DNA of 37,972 nt from a virus. The stretch is from IMG/VR virus record IMGVR_UViG_3300025424_000004, positions 1-37,972 of that record. One strand, written 5' to 3'. A program made the position numbers and the translations under genes. The notes beneath the pieces are model-generated. The model was not told the origin of the DNA. It worked only from the letters and a program-made list of their open reading frames with translations, and did not search any database. Positions 15,206 through 23,838 of the stretch are shown piece after piece (the first letter of the stretch is position 1; every line of letters begins with the position of its first letter).

Positions 15206-17487
15206 CGCTCCCCTCGCTTCCAGCAATCAAGGTCTACATCGCTTTCAACCCCACGCTGGGCGGCAACACCCTGGCTACGGCCAATCAGGTCTCGTTCGTC
15301 CAGCAGTACGGCGGCGTGAACTACTGGACTGACGCTTCGGTCTACCTGCGAGACTTCACGACCAAGACGGGAAAGCAGCACTACCTAGACCGCATCGAGG
15401 CCACGACGCTGAAGATGACGCTCAACAACCGAGACGGCTTCTTCAACGGATCTCCGAACGTCATCACCCCTCGCCTGCCTATCGCCATTATCGGAACGTG
15501 GGCGAGCACGGGCTACAACGTATTCTGGGGCATCATCGACTCCATCACGGAGAAACTGTCAGACGCTCTGAACTCCGACCTCGACGTAGAGGCCAGCGAC
15601 CTGCTGAAGTACCTCAGCCTGAAGTACCTCTACCGCCCCTCGTTCTGGAAGCAGTACGCCACATCCACGTCTACCCAGTCGTGGTATCGCTGCTCCAACT
15701 ACTCGGCTACGACAGTCACCTCGGCCACGGCGCTCTCGAGCTCGTCAATCAAGTACCAGGTGGTCAATACCAACACCACGTTCGCCGTCGGCTCAACTGT
15801 CACAGTGACCGGCCTGTCTGGGCTCTCCACGCTCAACCAAGCGAACGCCACTATCTCCGCAGCCGACTCGACTTCGTTCACTGTCTCGGGCGTATCTACG
15901 ACCTCCGGTGCTTCCTCGACCAGTTCAGGCGTGGCCTATCTGACAACCTGCTACGACTACGTCTCGAGCAACAACGGCACGTTCTCCGGTCAGGTCTCCT
16001 ACCCCAACCACGGGGCGCTCATCTACGACACCGACGGCTGTGTGGACTTCTCCGGTCAAGGAAACATCGCCTCGGGCGGTATCGTTATCCCAACCAGTTC
16101 GACCAACTCCGGCTCGTTCGGTGCGATTGACCTATGGATCCTCGGCCAGCAGGTGCAGAGCAACACCGTCCTGAGCGTGAACTGGGGCAGCTCTCGCACG
16201 AACACAATCATCGTCAGCATCTCTTCCACCGGCATCCTCCAGGCTTCGGTCAATGGTGGAGCGGCTACGAGCGCAGTCAAGGTGAACGACGGCTACTGGC
16301 ATCACGTCGGCCTGGTCACAGTTGGCTCGGGCTCGTCGGGGCAGGTATATCTCTACTGCGACGGCCAGTTCTACAGCCTCGGCGCTTCGGTATCCTCAAC
16401 CTCTCTCTACGCCTATCAGAACGTCAACGTCGGCGCTTCACTCTCCGGCGTGTTCGGCTTCAACGGCCAGACGGACGAAATAGTCATCGCCAACCTGTCC
16501 AACCTCTCCGGCATCGCCGCCGAAGTTCAGCAGCGCTACAGGGCTGGGACGATGCTCCAACTCGGCTTCCCCGTGACCTCCACAAAGGTCTACTCGGGCG
16601 ACCGCATCGCCGAGGTGCTCACCCTGGCTGGCTTCGGATCTATCACCGGCGGCACGACCTCGGCAGTCTCGACGCTCAACGTCCCGAACTACTACATCGC
16701 CAACGGCTACCAGAACTACGTCTCCTACGGCTCTGCGACCTACAAGGGCTACGCCTCGACTGAGCCTTACTACTGGGACTCGCCTATCGACTCCTCGACG
16801 GCGCTCGACCTCATCCAGCAGATTACCGACACCGACATCGGCTCGTTCTTTCAGCGACCTGACGGCACGTTCTACTTCCTGCCCCAGAACTACTACGGCA
16901 CTTGGTCGTTCACCTACGCCACCCCACCGAGCGCCAGCATCGGAACGTGGACGCTGGGCTCGTTCACCACGGCTACTATCTCGGACAACGGCAACGGCTA
17001 CCCCTACGACGTGCAGGGGCTTCAGGTCATCCAAGACGACACCGACCTCTGGACTTCGGTGCGCATCACCCCTCAGGCTGGCGTAGACCAAATCTTCGAG
17101 TATGTCGGCCAAGAGGCTCGCTGGGGCTACTCGACCCTGACCAAGAGCTCGACAGTCTCCTCGTCACTCCAAGACGCACTCTCGAGCGCCTACTTCCTCG
17201 CCTATCTCTACAAGGCTCCTCTGCCCCGTGTCAATAACGTGACGCTCACCAGCGAGGCCACAGTCGGCGGAAATCAGGGCTACAACCTCTCGCTGATGCT
17301 GGGGCTCAACTTCGGTGACGCTCTGACATTCCAGCGCACCCAGCCCAACGCCACGGGCTCGGGCATCATCAACCGGCCTATGTCCGTCGAGAGCATCAGC
17401 CACGAGTTCGCCGCCGACCCTGGCTACTGGCACACCCACCTTATTCTCGACCCGTATCCGGTGCGAGGGAACGGAAGCATCTCGTGA
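15202..17487 (+). CDS. Minor tail protein with LamG-like domain
   Basis: The 761-residue protein starts at a GTG overlapping the previous stop. Residues about 1-150 resemble tail-hub starts (LDRIEATTLKMTLNNRDGFF, VFWGIIDSITEKLSD). Residues about 184-245 form a small Ser/Thr-rich beta module. Residues about 255-445 read as a LamG or concanavalin-like carbohydrate-binding fold, with NDGYWHHVGLVTVG, VYLYCDGQ and GFNGQTDEIVIANL. The C-terminal about 300 residues return to hub-like sequence. It probably sits at the tail tip and may contact host surface sugars. The LamG part looks inserted inside a hub protein. Confidence 0.8.
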   Translation: MTLPSLPAIKVYIAFNPTLGGNTLATANQVSFVQQYGGVNYWTDASVYLRDFTTKTGKQHYLDRIEATTLKMTLNNRDGFFNGSPNVITPRLPIAIIGTWASTGYNVFWGIIDSITEKLSDALNSDLDVEASDLLKYLSLKYLYRPSFWKQYATSTSTQSWYRCSNYSATTVTSATALSSSSIKYQVVNTNTTFAVGSTVTVTGLSGLSTLNQANATISAADSTSFTVSGVSTTSGASSTSSGVAYLTTCYDYVSSNNGTFSGQVSYPNHGALIYDTDGCVDFSGQGNIASGGIVIPTSSTNSGSFGAIDLWILGQQVQSNTVLSVNWGSSRTNTIIVSISSTGILQASVNGGAATSAVKVNDGYWHHVGLVTVGSGSSGQVYLYCDGQFYSLGASVSSTSLYAYQNVNVGASLSGVFGFNGQTDEIVIANLSNLSGIAAEVQQRYRAGTMLQLGFPVTSTKVYSGDRIAEVLTLAGFGSITGGTTSAVSTLNVPNYYIANGYQNYVSYGSATYKGYASTEPYYWDSPIDSSTALDLIQQITDTDIGSFFQRPDGTFYFLPQNYYGTWSFTYATPPSASIGTWTLGSFTTATISDNGNGYPYDVQGLQVIQDDTDLWTSVRITPQAGVDQIFEYVGQEARWGYSTLTKSSTVSSSLQDALSSAYFLAYLYKAPLPRVNNVTLTSEATVGGNQGYNLSLMLGLNFGDALTFQRTQPNATGSGIINRPMSVESISHEFAADPGYWHTHLILDPYPVRGNGSIS

Positions 17488-17945
17488 CAATCCGCAACAC
17501 CACTCAGTACGGCGCTCAACTGACCTCACTCGGAGACGGATCCGATGCTTCGTTCTGGCGGCTCAACACGGTCTGGTCGTCGGGCGTGGCCGGAAACACC
17601 AACACCAGCATCGGCACGACCTACACCTCAATCCAGTCGCTCAGCTCGCCAGGCGTGGCCGGTGGCTTCACGAACTATCTCGTGTTCTGGTCGTTCGGCG
17701 CAGGTAATACCGCCCCCTCGACCTCGTCCTACATCGACGTTCAACTGGGCTACAACAGCAGCACTCCGGCGTTCGGGCCTGGTCGCACCGGCTACTTCAC
17801 TACGGCAGGCGGCAACTTCTACTCGGGGTGCTTCCCTCTGACCACGGCTGACATCCAGCCGTTCATCCTCTACCTCTTCGTCAAGACGGAGAGCGGCACG
17901 TTTAACGCTTCGTTCGGATCTATCACCGTTATCGGTATCAACTAG
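17484..17945 (+). CDS. Small beta-rich tail-associated protein
   Basis: The GTG at 17484 overlaps the stop of the LamG-containing gene. The 153 residues are rich in Gly, Ser, Thr, Tyr and Phe with few charges, as in virion tail-tip or fibre accessory proteins. It lies between the minor tail protein and the endolysin. No enzymatic motif or family is recognised. Confidence 0.65.
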   Translation: MTIRNTTQYGAQLTSLGDGSDASFWRLNTVWSSGVAGNTNTSIGTTYTSIQSLSSPGVAGGFTNYLVFWSFGAGNTAPSTSSYIDVQLGYNSSTPAFGPGRTGYFTTAGGNFYSGCFPLTTADIQPFILYLFVKTESGTFNASFGSITVIGIN

Positions 17946-17952
17946 GAGACAT

Positions 17953-18636
17953 ATGGCAAACTGCAAACCAGCAATCGTCGAGTGGGCGAAGTGGGCTGTC
18001 GCTAACAAGGAGCACTTCAACTACACCGAGGGCGCTCAGCGTATGACCGCTATCGGCGTGTTCCCTCCCAAGTTCCCAATGTTCGCTGACTGCTCAGCGT
18101 TCGTGACGTGGTGCTACTGGGTCGCTGGCGCACCAGACCCCAACGGCCTCGGCTACAACCACGAGGGCTACACCGGCACTCTGCTCGGCCACGGCACGGA
18201 AATCCCCCTCCAGCTCGTCGAGCCTGGTGACGTAATCGTCTACGGGCCCTCAACCGGCTGGCACACCGCTCTCGTCATCGAGGCCGGCCACGACCCCGTG
18301 ACTATCAGCCACGGCCAGCAGGGCGACCCCAGCATCGTCAAGGTCTCACAGGACGGACGCCAGCCACAGCGCTACCTGCGCTTCAGCACCGAGGGAACGC
18401 TCCGCACTCCGCAGGCTCTCGAAGTCCACAAGGTCGCCACGCCAGACCTCCACAAGACTGCGCCACAAGCCCCCCAGAGCCCCCCAGAAGCCCCTCACAC
18501 GGCTCCTGCGCCCACTCCTGCCCCAACGCACCCCGAACAGCAGTTCGCCCCTACATCACCGGTCACTATCGGCTGGCCTCTCCTCAAGGAAATCGAGCAC
18601 ATCGCTCACGAGGTAATCAAGGGGCCTGACGCATAA
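17953..18636 (+). CDS. Endolysin, NlpC/P60-type peptidase
   Basis: The 227-residue protein has an N-terminal helical part and FADCSAFVTWCYWVAG with the likely nucleophile Cys47. GDVIVYG (92-98), GWHTALVIE with His104 and ISHGQQG with His120 follow, the order of NlpC/P60 peptidoglycan peptidases. Residues about 145-195 are a Pro/Ala/Thr linker, and about 30 further residues (TIGWPLLKEIEHIAHEV) may help wall binding. No signal peptide is seen, so export should need a holin. AGGAGA precedes the ATG. Two membrane proteins follow at once, giving a compact lysis cassette. Confidence 0.8.
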   Translation: MANCKPAIVEWAKWAVANKEHFNYTEGAQRMTAIGVFPPKFPMFADCSAFVTWCYWVAGAPDPNGLGYNHEGYTGTLLGHGTEIPLQLVEPGDVIVYGPSTGWHTALVIEAGHDPVTISHGQQGDPSIVKVSQDGRQPQRYLRFSTEGTLRTPQALEVHKVATPDLHKTAPQAPQSPPEAPHTAPAPTPAPTHPEQQFAPTSPVTIGWPLLKEIEHIAHEVIKGPDA

Positions 18637-18968
18637 TGCTGGCCCTCGACCTCAACTCGTTCAACTTCTGGGTGCAACTCCTCGTCTCGGTGGGCTTCCT
18701 GCTCGGCTTTATCTGGGGTGCTATCAAAGTCGTGAACCAGGTGCGCCTGATGTTGCACCACGGCATCGCCACCAAAGCCTCTGACCTCGCAGCTCAGAAA
18801 CTCATCAACGAAATCGAAGAGATCAAGGCGCAATACAAGCCGAACTCCGGCTCGACTATCCGTGACGCTATTGACCGCATCGAGCGAGCAGTGAACAAAC
18901 TTGACTACAAACTCGACCAGGTGCAGAGCGAACTAGACCGCCACATCGGGGCGCACGAGGGCCTGTAA
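18636..18968 (+). CDS. Membrane protein with C-terminal coiled coil, holin candidate
   Basis: The ATG overlaps the endolysin TAA (TAATG). Of 110 residues, about 12-33 form one hydrophobic transmembrane segment (WVQLLVSVGFLLGFIWGAIK). The rest is a charged helix with heptad character (about 65-105). Small one-span proteins after the endolysin are often lysis accessory proteins or holins in actinophages. The coiled coil may oligomerise it on the inner face. The specific role is inferred from position. Confidence 0.65.
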   Translation: MLALDLNSFNFWVQLLVSVGFLLGFIWGAIKVVNQVRLMLHHGIATKASDLAAQKLINEIEEIKAQYKPNSGSTIRDAIDRIERAVNKLDYKLDQVQSELDRHIGAHEGL

Positions 18969-19339
18969 TGGCGAAAATCGGACACTGGGACTTCCACCCT
19001 CACGTCCGCTCCGGCGATGACCGCACGTTCGGAGAGCGGTGCGCCGACGCTATGCGCCACGGAATGGGCTCGTGGCCGTTCGTGTTCGGCTTCGTCGTGC
19101 TTATGGCAGTATGGATGACGTACAATGTATGGACAGGAAGCCCGTTCGACCCCTACCCGTTCATCCTGCTGAACCTCTGTCTCTCGACGTTGGCAGGGCT
19201 ACAAGGGGCAATCCTGCTCATCGCTGCGAAACGTGCGGATCGCATCTCGTCCGAGTTGGCGAAGTATCACCTCGAAGTATCAGAAAACATCAAGCAAATG
19301 CTCGCTGACCACAAGGCGATGCTAGAGCAACTGAAGTAG
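18968..19339 (+). CDS. DUF1003-family membrane protein, holin candidate
   Basis: The 123-residue protein carries the DUF1003 pattern: GSWPFVFGFVVLMAVWM (about 34-50), FDPYPFILLNLCLS (60-73), a second span to about residue 85, then AKRADRIS and a helical tail. Two transmembrane segments and adjacency to the endolysin make it a good holin candidate. The family's biochemical function is not established. The start overlaps the previous stop (TAATG). The C-terminal helix resembles a coiled coil, as in its upstream neighbour, so the two may interact. Confidence 0.75.
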   Translation: MAKIGHWDFHPHVRSGDDRTFGERCADAMRHGMGSWPFVFGFVVLMAVWMTYNVWTGSPFDPYPFILLNLCLSTLAGLQGAILLIAAKRADRISSELAKYHLEVSENIKQMLADHKAMLEQLK

Positions 19340-19350
19340 CACCCAAATCC

Positions 19351-19369
19351 GGTGTACCATTAGTACGCC
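19351..19369 (+). other. Weak stem-loop between lysis and fibre genes
   Basis: GGTGTAC and GTACGCC can pair with one G-T wobble around a five-base loop. No T run and no clear promoter lies in the 52-base gap. AGGAG at 19381-19385 is the ribosome site of the next gene. The hairpin may be chance. Confidence 0.25.
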
Positions 19370-19391
19370 CCAATCCCCTTAGGAGCCCCCA

Positions 19392-20057
19392 ATGGCTGTT
19401 AGCCTGACCAACCTTGTCACCCCCACTATCGCCGAAACCAAGTCGTGGACTGTAGACTCAATCGCTCAGGGCTACAAGAGCGACCAGCGTTTCGAGGTGT
19501 ACAACTTGCGCTTACTTCGTGAGGTAGATGCCACCGGCGCAATCACCACCTTTCCCCTCGGAACCCACGGCCCATTCGTGCTCCTAGTGGACAGCGAGCA
19601 AATCCTCTGCGGAGACGCTGACTACGACACCCAGAGCGTCACGGTCTACAACTCCTCGCTCGGCAACGGACGTGGCTACAACGGAACGACCGTCGCAGCT
19701 CACCAGGCATCCGGATCGACGACCCCTAACGTCACCGTCATCTCGACCTCAACGGCTCCGCAGCCCGTCGTGCCTACGACCAGCACCGTCACCTTGACCT
19801 CGGGAACGGCTGTTCAGAACACCGCCTCGACTGGTGCGATCTACTACGTCGGCATTACGGGTGGCACGTCCGGAACCGTCTCAGTCGCTATCGGTGCAAC
19901 GTCGGCAACCTCGACGACCGTCATCCCCGCCACTGCTGGCAACGCCGCCGCCTCACAGACCTTGACCGTTCAAGTTCCTACGGGCTGGTACATCAAGGTC
20001 ACGACCTCCGTCGCAACTATCAACGCTTCAACCGTAATCGTCACCGAAAGCATCTAA
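19392..20057 (+). CDS. Tail fibre-region structural protein
   Basis: The 221-residue protein has an alpha/beta N-terminal half (YKSDQRFEVYNLRLLREVD, DSEQILCGDADYDTQSV) and a C-terminal half made of Thr, Ser, Val and Ala with strand-like alternation (VTLTSGTAVQNTASTGAIYYV). It opens the fibre cluster after the lysis genes, with TTAGGAG upstream. It is probably a fibre base or adaptor to the tail tip. No named family is recognised. Confidence 0.65.
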   Translation: MAVSLTNLVTPTIAETKSWTVDSIAQGYKSDQRFEVYNLRLLREVDATGAITTFPLGTHGPFVLLVDSEQILCGDADYDTQSVTVYNSSLGNGRGYNGTTVAAHQASGSTTPNVTVISTSTAPQPVVPTTSTVTLTSGTAVQNTASTGAIYYVGITGGTSGTVSVAIGATSATSTTVIPATAGNAAASQTLTVQVPTGWYIKVTTSVATINASTVIVTESI

Positions 20058-20066
20058 GGATAAATA

Positions 20067-20438
20067 ATGGCACTCCTCGCCGTCACATCAGAAAACACCG
20101 CTATCGCAGCAGTGTTCGTCCCCTCGACCACCTACTACCTGAGCCTCCACTCGGCCACACCAGGGCAGAACGGCGCAAGCGAAATCACCGGCGGCTCCTA
20201 CGCTCGCCAGGCGCTGACGTTCGGCGCTGCTTCGGGTGGCTCGGAGAGCTCGACGAACTCGCAGACGTTCACCAACCTCCCTGTTGAAGCCTCGGGTATT
20301 CCCTACTTCGGCATCTGGTCGGCGGCCTCGGGCGGAACCTACATCGGCGGCGGCACGACCACCGGCCTGACCGGATCACTCCCTGCCGGTATCTCGGTGA
20401 ACTTCGCCACTGGCGCTGTGACCGTCGCTATCTCCTAA
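20067..20438 (+). CDS. Small phage tail fibre-like protein
   Basis: The 123 residues contain TTYYLSLHSATPGQNGASE and GGSYARQALTFGAASGG, a pattern common in small tail-fibre-associated proteins of actinophages and lactococcal-type siphoviruses. The C-terminus is a beta-rich Gly/Thr stretch. It lies between two fibre genes and is coupled by TAATG to the microprotein at 20438. It probably forms part of the fibre or tip complex. Confidence 0.7.
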   Translation: MALLAVTSENTAIAAVFVPSTTYYLSLHSATPGQNGASEITGGSYARQALTFGAASGGSESSTNSQTFTNLPVEASGIPYFGIWSAASGGTYIGGGTTTGLTGSLPAGISVNFATGAVTVAIS

Positions 20439-20512
20439 TGGAGCAGACGTTCTCCGCTACAGCCGTAGCAACCTACACCCTGCCGGAACCCGAAACGCCC
20501 AAAGAGGACTAA
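20438..20512 (+). CDS. Microprotein (24 aa) bridging two fibre genes
   Basis: The ATG at 20438 overlaps the upstream TAA (TAATG) and the stop TAA at 20510-20512 directly abuts the ATG of the large fibre at 20513. The peptide is MEQTFSATAVATYTLPEPET followed by PKED. The exact fit suggests it is translated, perhaps mainly to couple ribosomes to the fibre gene. Conservation would be needed to claim more. Confidence 0.5.
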   Translation: MEQTFSATAVATYTLPEPETPKED

Positions 20513-23053
20513 ATGGATTCGTTAAAGAACTTCGCCTACTCGCTCGTCGCTACCCCACCCTCACCGGCCACGTCCGGCACGTCTCTGGTGGTCACGGCTG
20601 GGCAAGGGGCGCTGTTCCCTGCGGCTCCGTTCGACGCAACTATCTGGCCTGCTGGCGTTCAGCCCCTCTCGACGAACGCCGAAATCGTCCGTGTCACGGC
20701 GGTCAGCACCGACACCTTCACGATTACCCGAGCCCAGTACGGCACGACGGCCCAGAGCATCACGGCTGGCTACCAGATTGCCCAGACGATTACGGCAAAC
20801 TTGCTCAACCAGTTGAACATCGTCTATCAACAGCAATCATCGGTGCGAGCGACATCAACTTCGACGTTCACGCCAGTCATCGGCTCTTACTACCCAGTGG
20901 ACACGACGAGCGGAGCAATCTCGGTCACTATGCCAACCGGCATCGGCGGTGGCTCAGTCATCGGCTTTCAGTTAAAGGCTGGCACGAACGCACTGACGAT
21001 TAACGCTGGTAGTGGGCAGACAATTAACGGTTTCAGCTCAATCAAACTCACCGCCGTTGGTCAGAGCATTTACCTGCAGTATTACGCCACTGGCGCAACG
21101 TGGGAAATCCTCTCCGGCGTGGAAATCCCAGCGAGCGCAACCGGCTTCACGGCTGGTGGCGACCTCACCGGCAACTTCCCAAACCCCACACTGGCGGCGA
21201 CCACCAACGTCGAGAGCATCATCTCGGCAAACACCACTGTCGCTGGTGCGCTTCAGGCTGCGAACAACCTGTCGGACGTTGCCTCGACCTCAACAGCCCT
21301 GAGCAATCTTGGCGGTGCTCCACTCGCCAGCCCAGCCCTGACCGGCACTCCTACGGCTCCTACGGCGACCACCGGCACGAACACCACGCAAATCGCTACC
21401 ACAGCGTTCGTCCAGTCGGCAGTTCCCACCTCGTTTCCACCGTCAGGAACGGCTGGTGGCGACTTGACGGGAACGTATCCAAATCCCACCCTGGCTACGG
21501 CTGGCACTGCCGGAACCTACGGATCCGCTACGGCTGTCCCTGTCATCACTACCGACACAAAGGGCCGTGTCACGGGCGTATCAACCGCCGCACCACTGGA
21601 CGCTACCAAGTTGCCGTTGGCGGGTGGCACAATGTCCGGCGCTATTGCTATGGGCGGAAACGGCATCACGGGCTCTGGCGAAATCGTCGCAACTGACTTC
21701 AAGGTCACGGGTCTCACGGGTGCTACTGCCGGAACGACTCGCCTCGTCGGTGTCACTGCTTCGGGCTACCCAACTAGCGGAACGTTCGTCTCTGGCGACG
21801 TAGTGGCCGACCAGACCGGCACGTTCTGGGTCTGTATTACCGGCGGCACTCCTGGAACTTGGACGAACGTAGTCCCGAACTCGCTCGTAGTGCGCTCCGC
21901 AACGGCCACGGCTGGCATCGGCGAGTTCACTATCTACAGCACCTCCGGCGCATCAGGCCAGACGATTACCCTGCCAGCCAGCCCTCAGAACGGCGCTATC
22001 TACCAGATTAAGAACCTGTCTGCCTACACCGTGAACATCAAGGGCGGCACGAACTCTGTCTCTGTCTCGGGAACTATCTACGGCGCTGCGACCACATACA
22101 CAATCCCCCTCAACGCCGCCTACTCGTTCGTGTTCACTGGCGGTGTCTGGTACTGCTTCCTCACGACTGACCTAGCGCAGATGTCCAACACCGTGCCAAC
22201 CGGCAACGGCGGTACGGGTCTGACCGGCTTCACGGCGGCGAACAACGCTCTCTATTCGACCTCGAGCTCAGCCCTGACAGCCGGAACGCTCCCTGTCCTC
22301 GCAGGCGGAACCGGCGTGACGACCTCGACGGGCTCCGGATCCAACGTGCTCAGCACTTCCCCCAGCCTGACCACGCCAAACTTCTCGAGCATCGTGAACT
22401 CCGGAACGCTGACCCTGCCGACCTCGTCGGACACCCTCGTCGGACGTGCCACCACGGACACCCTGACGAACAAGTCAATCTCCGGCTCAACCAACACGAT
22501 TACCAACGTCTCACTGACAACTGGTGTGACTGGAACCTTGCCAGTCGCTAACGGTGGTACGGGCGTGACAACCTCGACGGGCTCCGGCTCCAACGTGCTC
22601 AGCACGTCGCCCAGCCTGACCACGCCCCTCGTCGTCGGCCCCTACGAGACTGTGACTATCTCGGGAACGGCGCTGTCCGGCTCGACCTCGGCGGCGGTGA
22701 ACATCTCCTCGGCGGCGGTCTACTACTACACCGCTAACCCGACTGCGGCGTGGGCGCTCAACATCACCAACGCCCCGACGACTACCGGCCAGTCGGCCAC
22801 TGTCGCTCTGCTGGTCAATAACGGATCTACGGCCTACCTGCCTCTGGCTATCAGCGTCAATGGCTACCAGGCTGGCGCTTCCTCGTCGCTTCTCCCAGCA
22901 CAGGGCGCAACGAACAACGGCGTGACCTCCTACTACCAGAGCGGAACGGCGTGGTCATCGGCAGACGCTTCGACGCTCGATGTCTACACCCTCACGGTCA
23001 TCTGCACCGGCTCGAATGCTTGGACACTCCTGCTGGGGCTCACGAAGTTCTAA
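20513..23053 (+). CDS. Large tail fibre protein with modular repeats
   Basis: The 846-residue protein begins with a beta domain found at the start of many fibres (about 1-90, ending with RAQYGTTAQSITAGYQI). It then carries two AGGDLTGxxPNPTLA repeats (around residues 214 and 314), an ALTGTPTAPTATTG segment with TTQIATTAFVQSA, and two GGTGVTTSTGSGSNVLSTSP repeats (around 600 and 683). The C-terminus is beta-rich. These repeats are typical of trimeric phage fibre shafts. It is the main candidate for host recognition with the two downstream proteins. Codon 4 is a rare TTA. Confidence 0.85.
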   Translation: MDSLKNFAYSLVATPPSPATSGTSLVVTAGQGALFPAAPFDATIWPAGVQPLSTNAEIVRVTAVSTDTFTITRAQYGTTAQSITAGYQIAQTITANLLNQLNIVYQQQSSVRATSTSTFTPVIGSYYPVDTTSGAISVTMPTGIGGGSVIGFQLKAGTNALTINAGSGQTINGFSSIKLTAVGQSIYLQYYATGATWEILSGVEIPASATGFTAGGDLTGNFPNPTLAATTNVESIISANTTVAGALQAANNLSDVASTSTALSNLGGAPLASPALTGTPTAPTATTGTNTTQIATTAFVQSAVPTSFPPSGTAGGDLTGTYPNPTLATAGTAGTYGSATAVPVITTDTKGRVTGVSTAAPLDATKLPLAGGTMSGAIAMGGNGITGSGEIVATDFKVTGLTGATAGTTRLVGVTASGYPTSGTFVSGDVVADQTGTFWVCITGGTPGTWTNVVPNSLVVRSATATAGIGEFTIYSTSGASGQTITLPASPQNGAIYQIKNLSAYTVNIKGGTNSVSVSGTIYGAATTYTIPLNAAYSFVFTGGVWYCFLTTDLAQMSNTVPTGNGGTGLTGFTAANNALYSTSSSALTAGTLPVLAGGTGVTTSTGSGSNVLSTSPSLTTPNFSSIVNSGTLTLPTSSDTLVGRATTDTLTNKSISGSTNTITNVSLTTGVTGTLPVANGGTGVTTSTGSGSNVLSTSPSLTTPLVVGPYETVTISGTALSGSTSAAVNISSAAVYYYTANPTAAWALNITNAPTTTGQSATVALLVNNGSTAYLPLAISVNGYQAGASSSLLPAQGATNNGVTSYYQSGTAWSSADASTLDVYTLTVICTGSNAWTLLLGLTKF
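21151..21496 (+). repeat. Pair of AGGDLTG-type fibre repeats, exactly 300 bases apart
   Basis: Units at 21151-21196 and 21451-21496 both begin GGCTGGTGGCGAC and encode AGGDLTGxxPNPTLA, with only synonymous or mild changes between them. The exact 300-base (100-codon) period suggests a duplicated shaft module. Confidence 0.8.
22313..22626 (+). repeat. 65-base direct repeat pair in tail fibre gene
   Basis: Bases 22313-22377 and 22562-22626 differ at only a few positions and encode the same GVTTSTGSGSNVLSTSPSLT module. The low divergence points to a recent duplication or gene conversion. Homologous exchange between the copies would delete 83 codons in frame. Confidence 0.85.
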
Positions 23054-23829
23054 TGCCTATCGTCGCTTCTCGTGGAGGAATGTCGGCCCAAGCGTTCGGC
23101 GAGTTCTCGGTGGTCTCTAGTCCTATCGTGACCGGCGTGTCGGTGCTCATCGTCGGTGGCGGTGGCTCCTACTCCACGCCTCGCTCGGCCGGTGGTGCTG
23201 GCGGTATGCAGACCCTCTCGACCTCAATCACTAAGGGAACGGCCTACACAATCGTCGTCGGCGCTAAGGGCTCCTCGAGCAACGGCGGCAGCTCGACGTT
23301 CAACACCACGACCTCTCTCGGCGGTGGCCAGTTCAACTCCGGTGGCTCTGGCGTCGTCGGCTCGGGTGGTGGCTCGAACACCTCTACGTCCTACGCCGGT
23401 ACTGCCGGACAGGGCTACGCAGGTGGCTCGGGAACCACGTTCGGCCTCGGTGGTGGTGGTGGCGCTGGCGGAGCCGGTACGAACGGCTCCGGATCTAACG
23501 CCAGTGGTGGCTTCGGTGGTGACGGTGGCGCAGGACTTCAGAGTTCAATCACCGGAACGGCGGTCTACTACGCAGCCGGTGGTGGTGGCTACGCCGCCAA
23601 CTCTCCTGGCAACGCCGGTACGGGGTGGAGTTCTACCGGCTACGGAATGGGCTCTGGTGTCAATGGCACTGTGAACCCCGTTCAGGCTACGGGTGGCGTG
23701 GTCATCATCTCCCTGCCAAACACCTACACCGGAACGCCGACCTCGTCGCTCGCCTACACCAAGACCACTTACACCGGCTACGTCGTCTACACATTCTCGA
23801 CGGCTGGCTCTGGCACTGTCACGTTCTAA
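23053..23829 (+). CDS. Glycine-rich tail adhesin-like protein
   Basis: The start chosen is the ATG at 23053, overlapping the fibre stop (TAATG). The frame is open upstream only as overlap. Of 258 residues, about 30-215 are dominated by Gly, Ser, Thr and Asn with runs such as GLGGGGGAGGAGTNGSG and AAGGGGY. This resembles polyglycine-rich adhesin tips in other tailed phages that form variable receptor-binding loops. The C-terminal about 50 residues are a beta strand region. It is probably a fibre tip or adhesin. Confidence 0.75.
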   Translation: MPIVASRGGMSAQAFGEFSVVSSPIVTGVSVLIVGGGGSYSTPRSAGGAGGMQTLSTSITKGTAYTIVVGAKGSSSNGGSSTFNTTTSLGGGQFNSGGSGVVGSGGGSNTSTSYAGTAGQGYAGGSGTTFGLGGGGGAGGAGTNGSGSNASGGFGGDGGAGLQSSITGTAVYYAAGGGGYAANSPGNAGTGWSSTGYGMGSGVNGTVNPVQATGGVVIISLPNTYTGTPTSSLAYTKTTYTGYVVYTFSTAGSGTVTF

Positions 23830-23838
23830 GGAGACCCA

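Noticed and set aside
15498-16763. Two + strand frames of about 210 codons inside the LamG tail gene
   Set aside because: They are Arg/His/Pro/Leu-rich shifted-frame products of a confident gene, with no start signals.
19340-19391. Terminator or promoter between lysis and fibre genes
   Set aside because: The hairpin is short with a wobble pair, no T tract follows, and no -35/-10 pair is visible.
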